Assembly (NCBI RefSeq): GCF_000485595.1
Contig: NW_014577065.1
Coordinates: forward strand, 667,559 to 690,683
Reading direction: 5' to 3'
DNA: 23,125 bases
DNA from: Priapulus caudatus
Taxonomy: Eukaryota > Priapulida > Priapulimorpha > Priapulimorphida > Priapulidae
Below are positions 8,741-20,504 of this stretch, piece by piece; the stretch's first letter is position 1, and each line of letters begins with the position of its first letter. The position numbers and the translations under genes were made by a program. The notes beneath the pieces are model-generated. The model was not told the DNA's origin and did not search any database. It saw nothing but the letters and a program-made list of their open reading frames with translations.

Positions 8741-9968
8741 ACCTAGTCGAAAGCAAAATTCGACAATTTCTTTCTTCCTGTGTATCGTACGCGCTGTGCA
8801 TGCGCAAGAAAACACGCGAATTCACCTAAAATCAATATGTAGTAGGACCCGACTATTCAAACACATCTCAAAATATAAACTAACATATCTAACGCACTAG
8901 TCAATGATTATCGGTCGCCAACGATTACCGGGCGCGAAATACGCCCTATCCGCCGAGAAATACCGGGTCACGCCTCTCTGTAATTGGACGCCATGTTTGC
9001 GTCAGGTATGCCGGTCATACAGGACAGGTCTGAGCAAACATGGCGGGAACAACCGATGACCTGACGTCATTAAATAGGCGACAAAACGCATTAAGAATTA
9101 CTTGAAAACGTCGATAGAGGCTACGGCGATAGTCCGTACCTGCCATAAATCGACCGCGAATCAACGTGAAGGGTCCGTGGGTCGGGCGGGTGTAGAGTGA
9201 GGGTGGGGTTACGCTAATTAACGTCTACGGAGGGAACAACAGTCGTATCCAGGCAGCTTTGTATATACAATCATACACAGTGCTTCACAGTAGCGTTGAG
9301 CCATAATTCAATTACATTATTCATGATCAAAGGACAATACTTTAGATTGTTGCGTACGCGCGCCCGCGGACACGCAAACTCGCACTCTCCACGTAAATGC
9401 TGCAAAACATGCTGCCGTAGGAGAAAACGCCGAGCCAACGAGATCGCCAGCTGCTAATGCGCTCTCGCATCGCCAGCGATTCTCGCTCTCTCCATCAGCC
9501 ACCGTCCTGCCACGCCACCTATAGAATCCATCTCGTAGCGGAAATTCCGCACGCAATAGCGACAAAAATTCTCAAAAGCCAAACAACGCGAACGCAACGC
9601 CACCTGTAGGCGCTTTTGAAGCGCGACGAAAAAATAGGCGCCGATCGAAAACAGCGCAAACGTGTGACCTTCCAACACGTGCCAATCGTCAAGCGGTGCC
9701 GACGCGCCTACAGGACAGCGCGTGACGTCCGCCGCCGTGCCGACACGCGTCGCGGCGCGCTGACACCGCAGTCGAATGCCTCCCGAATTGGGAGTAAATT
9801 CGCATGGGAATAAATAAGGAATACTCGGCGGCGTTCGGAAATCCCGGCAATCATGACACTCGTGGCCAGCGCACGCAAACTGCATTCCGACACAACGAAC
9901 AACAGTCTACCCATGACAGATACCAATGATGAAGATGCGAAGCAAAACCAAAGCATGTAAGGCAGGAG
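8741..9968. other. no gene seen; CRE and an inverted pair
   Basis: Mixed to GC-rich sequence. CGCCATGTTTGC at 8989-9000 faces GCAAACATGGCG at 9034-9045, with a perfect CRE palindrome just after. The CpG-rich part at 9350-9870 has overlapping open frames on both strands but no recognisable domain. Confidence 0.45.
9062..9069. promoter_or_regulatory. CRE-like palindrome TGACGTCA
   Basis: A perfect match to the CREB/ATF consensus in a moderately GC-rich region. No promoter or gene start is identified next to it, so function is unproven. Confidence 0.35.
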
Positions 9969-11495
<1,527 letters not shown>

Positions 11496-11517
11496 CCGCC
11501 GCCGCCGCCGCCGCCGC
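11496..11517 (+). repeat. (CCG)n microsatellite
   Basis: About seven CCG units. Confidence 0.96.
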
Positions 11518-11667
11518 ACGGTACCGTCGAACGTTGGAAGTACTCTTATGATCACTGGAAGTGTGTGCCGGCGACGGACGCGCCGCGCGGCATGGCAGTG
11601 ACGCGGGTCGTCCTCGCGCAGTAGCGGACAGCGCCTACCGATTCAGTGTGAGCTGAGGGGCGGCGGT

Positions 11668-11681
11668 GGCGCCCCCTGCTG
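11668..11681 (+). promoter_or_regulatory. CTCF-like motif
   Basis: GGCGCCCCCTGCTG resembles the core of the reverse-complement CTCF consensus. Related strings occur at 12553-12571 (GCGCACCCTCTAGTGGCCA), 12864-12877, 13989-14002 and 18629-18643. Binding is an inference from motif alone. Confidence 0.35.
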
Positions 11682-13142
11682 AAGTGCGTGCTCGGGATTC
11701 CTCCGCCGCTCCTCTGCTCACACCGCGCCGCCGAACATGCCAATAAATACAATAAATACTACATAGGAACCAGTAAATTACACATAATCTTACAGTACAA
11801 CGATGAGAATAAATTTTCAAATGATACCCGAGATGGACTGACACCGGCACGCTTGCTTTTACTAGAGCCCAACGAGCTCCGACTAATACTGCTCACTTAG
11901 CAATCGTGTCGGTCGCAGTCTATTGCGAATGTAAAGATATTTCACTGTTTAATATTTCTTAACTAGACTTGTGAAAATGCATGCTATATATAGTATGAAA
12001 CGACAAGCGAGTCGTGCTACTCAAAACTTGAGCAAAATATAGCAAGAGCACAGCACTCAAAATAACCAATAACCAGAAGCACATTTTCACATTCATTTGC
12101 TCGTATCTCAGGGTGCCTTTTAAACGCAGCAGGCTTTGCCAGGTACGGATACCGCTACCGCTACCGCTACCGGTACATCCTCAACACCTAAAGATAGTGA
12201 AAATGGAGTCTCTTCGTCAGGTAAGGTTTACCACGTGACACCGCGTGTTGGGGGAACAGGAATTGCTGTCATGCACATCCAGCTGCCGCTGCTGCTGCTT
12301 TTACTGCTACTGCTACGGCTGCTGGCTCCTGCTGCAAATAATGGCACCTAACAATGTGCTTGTGTCACATCCAATTACGACATGCAGTAATTTACAAGCC
12401 TCCATTTGAAACTAAAAATGCAACTACGTATACACATCACGAGTTCATCCATATTATACATGTAGCGAGTTGATCACCTTTGAGATAAAAAGCCTTTGCG
12501 TGCAAGGGATAATAAACAGACAGCCACCCTGTGCCAGCTCTCAGTTGCATAGGCGCACCCTCTAGTGGCCAAAAACAAGCGAAGAAATACCTCGGATTTT
12601 TATATTGCACAATATGACTTACATCAACACAACTAAAACACGCGCGAGTTGAATAAATACTACGAGCATACGATAAATACATTAAAAACCTTTCTGCTTT
12701 TATAAATAGACTCTTCTATGAAAGAAAATGGCCCAGGTTGTGTAAGCGCACTAAAATCATCAAATGGATAAATAAACACGGAGATCAAGCTAGGGAGAGC
12801 TTGCGCCGTAGATCACGAAACGTGACCGACGCAAATCGTTGCGGCGAGCAAAAGTGCGCGAGCATAGAGGGCGCTAGGATGCAGATATATATAGCGCAGT
12901 GGTGCCACGCTTGCCCGGAGGATTGGAGGACACCCACTCGACGCGATCATGGCATCGTATAAGCAGACGCGAACAATGTCGAAACGACAGCAGGACAAGT
13001 CTCCATGCAAACGTCGTCACCAGGGGGAGGCATGCGGCCACATCTCGCCCCGGATACCGGCGTTTGAGAGCAGCACACCGGAGCCACAGCGACCCAAGAC
13101 GACTAGAAGCACGAAAGACAGCTGTCCTGTACAGCAGCTCTA
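11682..13142. other. no gene seen; short trinucleotide-like runs
   Basis: AT-rich sequence with (CCGCTA)n-type sequence at about 12148-12172 and GCTGCTGCTG-type sequence at about 12283-12330. No supported exon. Confidence 0.5.
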
Positions 13143-13247
13143 GGAACCAGAGACACCTGGTGTGCGCTACAACCATGGGGACCAGAGACACCTGGTGTGC
13201 GCTACAACCATAGGGACCAGAGACACCTGGTGTGTTTTGTAGCCACA
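13143..13247 (+). repeat. 35-bp tandem repeat, about 2.7 copies
   Basis: Three successive copies share GGGACCAGAGACACCTGGTG followed by TGCGCTACAACCAT; the third breaks off after TGTG. Copies are nearly identical. Each holds the near-palindrome CACCTGGTG. Confidence 0.93.
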
Positions 13248-14021
13248 CTATCTGTTCCCATGCCACTTCACAGTGGGTTGAACTCTGAGCCTACGAACAC
13301 ACTGCAGTGACACGCCTGCTCTCACGACAACTACTCCTGCTGCCACCACCTGCTACAACTATTGGCAGAGGTGAGCGCCGGCATGACACAAGCACCAGCG
13401 AGGCCATTACTGACTGACACAGCCGAGCAGAGTGTGCTCCTGCATAGTGCACAGCCGAGCGCGTGCGCTCCTGTGTCACTCGGAGATGACGCTAGCTCAG
13501 TTGCTGCAGCATGGCGTCTCGCTGGCCCTCCACTCCAGGCGCGGGCACGCCGCGGTAACGCAGTCTGCCGTGACACGCGCTCGCCATTCAAATCGCGGGA
13601 GGTAACGATCTCCAAACACACCCGCCCTGCTTCCTCGCCGGGAACTCGCGAGACGCCGCACGCACGAAGCACGCTGCGCGCCTCGGCTGCGACCTTTCGC
13701 GACCGAGCGAGCGGGCGTCGAGACGTTCCGTCTCGCGAACTCCGGTCTCCTCGGAGACCCCCTTCCCGCGGGACGCAGGAGCGGCGTCCGGTCCACGCGG
13801 GCCTCTGCTCATTTACAGTAAACAATGCGCCTGCGCATGGCGTTCGCGGAAACGTTAATACAAAAACCCCGCGTGTACGCACGCTCGGTGGGCGACAAAA
13901 ACACGTAACGTTTAAAGGTGAGACTTGGTTGCGCTGCGTCGGTCTGCGACGACGCCCTGTCGGGTGCCTGAGCGGTGCAAAACTGCTCGCGGCGCCCTCT
14001 ACGGCGCGCAGGAGGAGGGGG
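13248..14021. other. GC- and CpG-rich stretch downstream of the CaMKII stop
   Basis: If the terminal exon is real, this would be 3' untranslated sequence of CaMKII on the minus strand. It is CpG-dense, holds two adjacent hairpins at 13719-13759 and an NRF1-like string TGCGCCTGCGCA near 13827-13838. Open frames on both strands reflect GC content, and no domain is recognisable. I see no clear minus-strand AATAAA close by, so the transcript end is unknown. Confidence 0.45.
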
Positions 14022-14182
14022 TCACGTGGGCCGCTGCGGGGGGGAAAGAGTAGAACTACTTCGGGCCCCAGCACGGAGGCGGTTTCCTGAGCGATGAAAG
14101 TGTACGTTCTGCCACTTGCCATTCCTTGCCGCGTTCCAGAGCGCTGTGTTTCCTCAGACTGCTGCGTGATCGGTACGCGTTC
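14022..14182 (-). CDS. CaMKII: CaMKII terminal exon, frameshifted as given
   Basis: After acceptor ACTTGCAG this exon encodes ERVPITQQSEET (codons for QSEET at 14147-14161) and, in another frame, KWQNVHFHRSG (14085-14117). These are the final strands of the CaMKII hub. The second frame continues as NRLRAGARSSS and on to TGA at 14022-14024. Two frame problems are visible. The upstream exon needs one base from this exon, but the QSEET frame starts at its first base. Between QSEET and KWQ there are 29 bases, where the family has eight residues (RVWHxRDG, 24 bases). Since exons A-C are intact and this domain is essential, uncorrected sequencing indels are the likeliest cause. A decayed copy, or a different terminal exon outside the window, remains possible. 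No clean donor follows KWQNVHFHRSG, so it reads as the last exon. Confidence 0.85.
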
Positions 14183-16137
14183 CTGCAAGTACGAGCAGAA
14201 AGCCATGATTTTAACCACGCAGCACCGTGTGCCTACCACCATCTCCCACTCTATCGGCCTAAAATTCTGTTCGCACTCCTTACCTATACGCTGACGGTGG
14301 CACTGCACCACAACCAACAACTTAACTCCATTATCTAACTATCACTGGACAGAAATATATTTCATAGGTCAACTATGATGGCAGGATATTTCAAATTTCC
14401 AAATTAGATATGATGCTTACTGTGAAAGATTTTAATTTGCATACATCAGCATGTGTTCATTGTGAGAAAATATGAGAACTGTTCGTACGATGTGGATGAG
14501 GAGAGTGGATGCGACGTGAATTAGATAGGATTGGAAGTGCAAGTGCAAACGCAACACAGAATTAGGGAGGAAACGTGTTTAGGCTCATGTACGCGGAGGG
14601 AAGACAGGTGGTAAGCAGGAACGTGCTATGGCATGTACGGGAGGGACCACAAGGAACGGTAGCAGGAACGTGTAGGGATGTACGGGAAGGGCAAGGGCCA
14701 CATGGTTCAGCAGAACGTGTAGGATGTACGGAGGCGAAGCACACGGTAGCATCGAAACGTGTTCAAGGCATGGTACGGGATGGGTAAGGCATCAGGTAGC
14801 AGGAACGATGTAGGGAGTAGGGAGGAAGCTAACAGGTAGCAGGAACGTGTTAGGGATGACGGAGGGAAGCACAGGTAGCAGGAAGCGTGTAGGGATGTGC
14901 GAAGGTGGATGAAGCCACAGGTAGCAGAAACGTGTAGGGATGCTACTGGGAGGGAAGCACGGGTAGCAGGATACGTGTATGGATGTACGGTTGAGGAAGC
15001 ACAGGTTAGCAGGAACGCTTGTAGGGAATGTACGGAGGCGAAGCACAGGTAGCAGGAACGTGTAGGGATGTACGGGATGGGAAGCACAGTAGCAGGAACG
15101 TGTAGGGTATGTACGGAAGAGGAAGACACAGTGCAGGAACCGTGTAGGGATGTACGGGAGGCATGCCTAGCAGGTAGCAGGACACGTGTAGGGATGTACG
15201 GGAGCAGCAAGCACAAGGTAGCAGGAACGTGTAGGCATGATACGGAGAGGATGAAGACAGGTAGCCAGGAACTGTAGGGTATGTACGGGAGGGAAGCACA
15301 GGTAGGGCAGGAACGTGTAGCGGATGTAGGAGAGGGAGCACCAGTAGCAGGAACGTGTAGGGATGTACGGCGGGAAGCACAGGTTAGGCAGGAACGTGTA
15401 GGGATGTAGCGGGAGCAGAGCACAGGTAGCAGGAACGTGTAGGGATGTATCGAGATGGGAAAGCGACAGGTAGGCAGGAACATGTAGGCGATGTACGGAT
15501 GGGAAAGCAGCGGTAGCAGGAACGTGTAGGGTATGTACGGCGAGGGAAGCACAGTGTAGGCAGGAACGTGTAGGATTTTGTACGGAGGCAAGCACAGGTA
15601 GCAAGGAAGCGTGCAGGGGATTGTACGGGGGCTAAGCACAGAGGACGGGAACGTGTAGGGATGTACGGAGGGAAGCACAGGTAGTTGCAGGAACGTGTAG
15701 GGATGTACGGGAGGAAGACAGTAACAGGAACGTGTAGGCATGTACGGGAGGGAAGCACAGGTAGCAGGAACGTGTAGGGATGTACGGGAGGGAAGCACAG
15801 GTAGCAGGAACGTGTAGGCATGTACGGGAGGAAAGCACGGGTAGCAGGAACGTGTACGGATGTACGGGAGGGAAGCACAGGTAGCAGGAACGTGTAGGGA
15901 TGTACGGGAGGCAAGCACAGGTAGCAGGAACGTGTAGGGATGTACGGGAGGGAAGCACAGGTAGCAGGAACGTGTAGGGATGTACGGGAGGGAAGCACAG
16001 GTAGCAGGAACGTGTAGGGATGTACGGGAGGCAAGCACAGGTAGCAGGAACGTGTAGGGATGTACGAGAGGGAAGGACAGGTAGCAGGAACGTATGATAG
16101 GCAAGCCCAGGTAGGAGAAAAGCGCAGGTGTACTCAC
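14183..16137 (-). other. last CaMKII intron, 1955 bp, mostly minisatellite
   Basis: The intron runs from donor GTGAGT beside the conserved hub exon to acceptor ACTTGCAG beside the terminal exon. About three quarters of it is the 40-bp minisatellite. The 400 bp nearest the acceptor (14183-14585) is ordinary AT-rich sequence with nothing recognisable. Confidence 0.85.
14585..16108 (+). repeat. 40-bp minisatellite, about 38 copies
   Basis: The unit is 40 bp; on the plus strand it runs GGGATGTACGGGAGGGAAGC then ACAGGTAGCAGGAACGTGTA. From about 15740 to 16080 copies are spaced at exactly 40 bp with only substitutions. From 14585 to 15740 most copies carry one-base indels, so spacing wanders between the high thirties and low forties. 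On the minus strand, which is the CaMKII transcript sense, the unit is 75% pyrimidine and contains no AG dinucleotide. Because 40 is not a multiple of three and no frame holds a stop, open frames up to 476 codons cross the array; these are artefacts. Confidence 0.97.
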
Positions 16138-16252
16138 TTGTCGACGAACTGCGTGAGTCTGATGTAGGCGACGCAGGCAGCATCGTCACCGAGCAGATGC
16201 ACGTGAGGATTCAGCAACGTCGTGTTCATCGCCTTGCTGTTCTTACCTAGAA
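16138..16252 (-). CDS. CaMKII: CaMKII exon, conserved hub core
   Basis: This 115-bp exon encodes [13 protein letters not shown] then [20 protein letters not shown] and QFVD. The NPHVHL-G-(D/E)-(D/E)-AAC-(I/V)-AY-(I/V)-(R/K)-LTQ block is the most conserved stretch of the CaMKII association domain and lines the hub pore and subunit interface. The acceptor is GTTGCAG and the donor GTGAGT. Bases TT complete Val from the upstream exon, and AA is left at the end, so one base is needed from the next exon, most simply to give Lys. There are no internal stops or indels. VLGKN followed by a basic residue resembles arthropod CaMKII more than the vertebrate form, which is the main basis for the taxon guess. 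The 40-bp minisatellite begins about 30 bp past the donor. Confidence 0.96.
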
Positions 16253-18762
16253 CTGCAACAGCACACAATGTGACAAAGTCACGACGTAACAACAAGGCAA
16301 TGTCACAAACATTTGTCATGTGAGGGCGCCTAGGTATTATAATAGGAATACAGAATGAGGTGACACTAGGTGACAAACGAGAAGTGGCGTGACAATGTGA
16401 TTCTCACACACATACGTGACATAGGATGGTGCCAGGGAAATGACAAAGAAGCTGTAGTGTAACAATATCGACCAATGTCACACACACATGACACGGGAGG
16501 GTGCCAGAGAAAAATGACAAACAGAACAGGAATGTTATCGTCACACACACACACACGTGACACAGGAAGATGACAAATGAGCAGTAACAGACTCAATATC
16601 ATCGTTACACACACGTGGCAGATGAGGGCACCTGGGAAATGGTAAACGAGGAGTAGCATCACAACATCGTAATCACGCACGTACGTTCTCAGGAGAGTAG
16701 CTAATGCCACGTCTCGGTTGTGTTCTGGGAGGTGGGCACTATATAACAGCCACCAGTACATATTACAGCTCCAGTTTATCACAGCAGTCTCGAATATTAA
16801 TCGATCCGTGCATCATCCGAAAATAATTGAATCCGAGATCATAAATGATAGCCAAAGCATGTGAACATTGTGCCTACTACAGCCAGCCCAACATAGACTG
16901 CTTAATCAAGCTTGTTTCCAGTACCTTCCACTGAAAGCCTTGTAATATCTATTAGCATTGCTGCTCACGCTTCACCAGCCTAACTTCACAAATATTTAAA
17001 ACGGATAAACCTCGGAACGAAAAGCCTATATAGACCTACTGTGAGCACACTTGCAGTGTGCAAACATCACGAAATGTTCTCATTGAGCCAGAGAAGTGGT
17101 ACAAACATTGGGATTTTCAAAATTACGTCTATGTTGTTATGTCGCAGCTAGCAGTAAGCCCTCCGCTAGCGCAAACAGTTCCTGGAACGAAAACACTATA
17201 ATATTTGTTTCCTGATTTCATAAGTAATATAGATAATGATATGATTTCAACAAATTTCAAAATTTTATAGTGAATAAACATATAATAATGAATTATAACT
17301 TGTTTTATCACAGAAAGAACTGTTAACGATCGCTCCGCTGTGTCACGGAAGTGTAAACATCACCGTGGTGCTACTTTCGTAAGAGAAGTAATTTCGTTTC
17401 GATTTTGAGAAGAAATGTTATGAAAGTAGCAATACAAATGAGTTCTAGCAAATTTTTGCAACATAGACGAGCTCACAGTACGTCTATATATGCATTTAGC
17501 TGCGACGTTAAGCAACTTTAACGATAGAAATGTGTTTACTTGGCATTCTATTCCATTATTTGTGATCTTTAAAACAAGTCTATGATCACTAACCATATCT
17601 TTATTGTAATCCTATCCATAGATAGATTATATATAGAAATATATAAAATTATTATAGAATTATGAATTCTGATAGTATAAAAAAATCTCCTAAAAGCTTA
17701 TCTATTGCTGTTTTGTTCACTTATCACACTACAGAAATTTCACATTTCCACTTGTTACTCTCAGCGTAATAGGTACCGGTGGTTGTTATATGGCGCCCAC
17801 CGCTCAGAGAAGGTGACTGCCATTGACCATATAATGTATCTACATTTCTCTGGTGGCAACTGCCCCCCCCCCCTGGTTCTGAAATGAACACGGACTTCTG
17901 GTGCTAATTGTATAAGCCATAATATGCCACACTGAAACTGGAAAAATGGCAGTAAAATGTAAGAAGGAATACCACTTGCTGCAACGAACAGAACATACTA
18001 GGGAACTGATAATTAACAGTGTAAGAATAATCCCCACATACCAGAACAGAACAGAGAGAGAGTGTCTGGACAAACTGTTGCACAGTAAAAAGGAAGTCAC
18101 ACCAGAATGTACACAGAGTTGATATGCATTGAGCAGGGTTAATAAACAGAACCACCAACAGATGGAGCCAGTATCTGCACAGAAACATTAAGGGTGGCAT
18201 ACAACAGCTAGTAGCCTTCCATAAATTGTTCACCTGCACCATTTCCCTTCTGGAGAAGGCACTCTTTTTTGGATTTTTTGCAGTAAACCTCCAAACTAGA
18301 GTACCCTAATTTCTATAAATGCACGCAAGGTATATGCTTTGCGGATGTCTACAAGGCATTAGAAGTAAGATTGGTCTTGTCGTGTAATTGTGCCATTCCG
18401 TCAAGTGGCGTAGGCATGGTGACCGGTCGGCCATTTTTGTGTTTGAAACGAAATCCGACTACTTTGAAGAAATGTGCTTCATTTAGCTGACAAATGTTTT
18501 GCGTAGAGTACAGACCTTAAATCTGTGGTTATTTAGCATGAATAAAGTGTATGTTGTGTATGCGAGGAAACTCTCTGAGTATTTGTAATTAATTTCTGTT
18601 CGATACTGATTCAGGCTTGCTGCCTAAGGACGCCATCTACTGCTGTACAACACCTTAAATTGCATTGATACCTTTCACACCTTCTCCTAAAGAAACAAGC
18701 AGCACTAAGTAAGATTGCACGAGCTTGCCATATCGTATTGAAGACTAGTAATGGAACCATAC
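16253..18762 (-). other. CaMKII intron, 2510 bp
   Basis: The intron is defined by donor GTATGG at its right end and acceptor GTTGCAG at its left end on the minus strand. It holds a diverged ~70-bp tandem repeat beside the acceptor (16290-16690) and a run of 11 C at 17863-17873. The rest is AT-rich sequence with no convincing exon. The open frame at 17904-18242 on the minus strand has no recognisable domain, and its surroundings look more like an old repeat insertion than a gene. Confidence 0.88.
16290..16690 (+). repeat. diverged ~70-bp tandem repeat
   Basis: About five copies of a theme recur at roughly 60-100 bp spacing: a CACACA run, TGACA, a GG(A/G)-rich step with GGTGCC or GGCACC, then AAATGACAAA. 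Clear copies start near 16405, 16478, 16545 and 16605, with a weaker one near 16311. They lie in the CaMKII intron just upstream of the conserved hub exon acceptor. Confidence 0.75.
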
Positions 18763-18857
18763 CAAAGTCGAAATAGAACTTGTGGAAGTCCATCCCTTCG
18801 ACTAGGTGACCCAGTGCCTCCGGTTGAAATGAAGTCAAATTGGGGTCACATATTTTT
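18763..18857 (-). CDS. CaMKII: CaMKII exon, central hub domain
   Basis: This 95-bp exon encodes [12 protein letters not shown] then [18 protein letters not shown] and F. The [12 protein letters not shown] block is a hallmark of the CaMKII association domain. The acceptor is a T-rich tract ending ATGCAG and the donor is GTATGG. The first base completes Thr from the upstream exon, and the last base (G) joins TT of the next exon to make Val, giving FDFVLGKNS. Most animal CaMKII proteins have Asn where this one has the second Phe (FDN), a two-base change; Gln in FQPEAL and His in ALGHL are also unusual. The reading frame is intact. The neighbouring exons lie 208 bp upstream and 2510 bp downstream in transcript order. 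Confidence 0.95.
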
Positions 18858-19065
18858 CTGCATAAAAAAAGTCAATATCAGTGCAATGCTCCGGAGAGTT
18901 TCTACGGAGTATGCTTAAAGCGATCATTAACACAGGGAATTCCCATGTAAGGCGGCCATATTGCATTCTATGTATAACGGGCATCTTTGTAGTTGTTTTA
19001 TAACAGGGTGGGTGCCTGCGGGGGGTGATCGCACCATACAAGTCCAGCACACCGACAAAACTTAC
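18858..19065 (-). other. CaMKII intron, 208 bp
   Basis: This short intron has GTAAGT at the donor and TTTTTTTATGCAG at the acceptor on the minus strand. It splits a Thr codon after its second base. It holds no repeat or further exon that I can see. Confidence 0.9.
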
Positions 19066-19141
19066 GTGTAAGCCTCGTAGGCTCCGGTCGCAATGGAATG
19101 CAGCAGCTGTTCAGTCATCTTGATGATCTCTTGTTTCCGAG
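19066..19141 (-). CDS. CaMKII: CaMKII exon, start of the hub (association) domain
   Basis: This 76-bp internal exon encodes RKQEIIKMTEQLLHSIATG followed by AYEAY, the first helix of the CaMKII hub domain. In the family this domain assembles kinase subunits into ring-shaped dodecamers or 14-mers in the cytosol and at synapses. On the minus strand it is preceded by an acceptor ending GTCGCAG and followed by a donor GTAAGT. Two bases (CT) complete an Ala codon begun in an upstream exon, and two bases (AC) are left at the end; the next exon supplies A to make Thr, giving the family's EAYTKICDP. The residues LLHSIATGAY differ from the commoner LIEAI..GDF, so this copy is somewhat diverged, but there is no break. 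The upstream linker, regulatory and kinase exons are not in the window. Identification is from remembered family sequence. Confidence 0.94.
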
Positions 19142-19959
19142 CTGCGACGCAAGCAAACACACCAAGGATTAACCGCAGAAGTCACAAAGTCAATCACAGT
19201 GATGCGCGCGACACGAGGGCGATCGAACACGCATCAGCAAATTTAGCGTTTTTGATCACAATTCACAATACACACACCACACGCTCGTGTCGATAACGAT
19301 GTGCTTGCTGCCCGTAGAAATTTTACACGCAGACCTAATGTAAAACTACTGCAAACAGTTTCCTACAACATAATCACAGAATACGTGCAATTATAATGCC
19401 ATCTACGCCATTAGATGCGTCACGTTAAGCTCTCAAGTAACTTCTCATGCGAGACTAAACCATTCAAATTTAGACACGTACTTATAAACATAATAATAGA
19501 TGCACACAACGATTAGCACCAACGCTACGTCGGTCTTCGGATATATCCAACGCCTTTTTCAAATTTGCAAAGCTCTGGTGTTAGCCGAGCTGAGACAAGA
19601 CAGTGGCAGCAGTTACTAGACTCAGAGCCAGCAATGTGGACACAGTGCATATCAGTGCTCATTCGTCTTTCGAAGTCGGACGTCGCTTAGACTCGGATAT
19701 ATCACTTCCAAGTGCAACTACTAGTTTATCTTTCGGCGTGCTTTCGCGATCCTCCGCGTGAGATGTGGAGATTAAACAAGCTCGCGAGACTATATAGTAA
19801 GTCATGCTGGAAGCGAAACAAGGCAAACTACTACTAGCGGAAGCAGGAAAGCATGTACACTAGCTACAGTTGTACAGCAATCAATACGGATTTGGAGCAA
19901 AAACCATTCCAAAGTGATTAAAAAACAAACTGTCAAGTAGTTTATCTATATACACGAGT
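19142..19959. other. upstream CaMKII intron sequence (inferred)
   Basis: It lies directly upstream, in transcript order, of the first hub exon. I looked for the TIEDED-type linker exon that usually comes before RKQEI and did not find it. Otherwise nothing is recognisable. Confidence 0.5.
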
Positions 19960-20182
19960 ACGTTGTGTGCGCGCGTGCGTGCTCGCCTGTACGCGTGCAT
20001 GTGCGTAAGTGTATGCGTGCTCTGGATCTAATGTGCGCGCGTGCGTGCATGCGCTTACTAGTATATTCACACGTAGTGTGCGTGCATGCCGTGTGTAGGT
20101 GCGTGTATGCATGTGCATATTTGCGTGCGTGCGTGTTTGCCTACATATGTATGCATGTCCGGTGTATGTGTGTGCGCATGGC
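19960..20182 (+). repeat. GTGC/GCGT-rich repeat
   Basis: GTGTGCGCGCGTGCGTG-type sequence with GCATGC steps and several interruptions. The plus strand is the G+T strand here, opposite to the CA blocks on the left. Confidence 0.9.
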
Positions 20183-20504
20183 AAGGCCTCCACGAAAAGT
20201 CGTTTGTTTAACGAATTAGTCACACAAAGTCAAGGTGCGCATAAATGCGAAAAACATTACGCTTGCCATTCAGACTCTGAGACATTTTCCTCATTTTACC
20301 TACTGTAAAATAAGAAAAACGCCGCAGTGATGCCCTGAGCATCTACGAGACAAGCTGACGTAATCATTTTGCAAACTCGCACACATCGAAACGTGATTCG
20401 TTGGTGCCACAATTCGTTGAGTAACAATTTTGTCGCCACTTATGCCGGTGACATAAACAGTGTGAAGGCACACGCGTAGCGTCCACCACCTTCGTCACCA
20501 TGGA
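20183..20504. other. no gene seen
   Basis: Unique-looking sequence between the GTGC repeat and the 21-bp array. No feature is evident. Confidence 0.5.

Noticed and set aside
13331-14320. 329-codon minus-strand frame
   Set aside because: Only the short QSEET part matches a real exon; the rest is an out-of-frame GC-rich reading beyond the true coding frame.
14585-16108. CRISPR-like repeat array
   Set aside because: Copies are contiguous with no unique spacers, and the array lies in an animal gene's intron.
14707-16137. 476-codon open frame on the minus strand
   Set aside because: It reads the 40-bp minisatellite in three rotating frames; no frame of the unit has a stop, and it overlaps a CaMKII intron.
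17904-18242. 112-codon minus-strand frame with hydrophobic stretches
   Set aside because: No recognisable domain or splice signals; it lies in the CaMKII intron and its flanks look like old repeat sequence.
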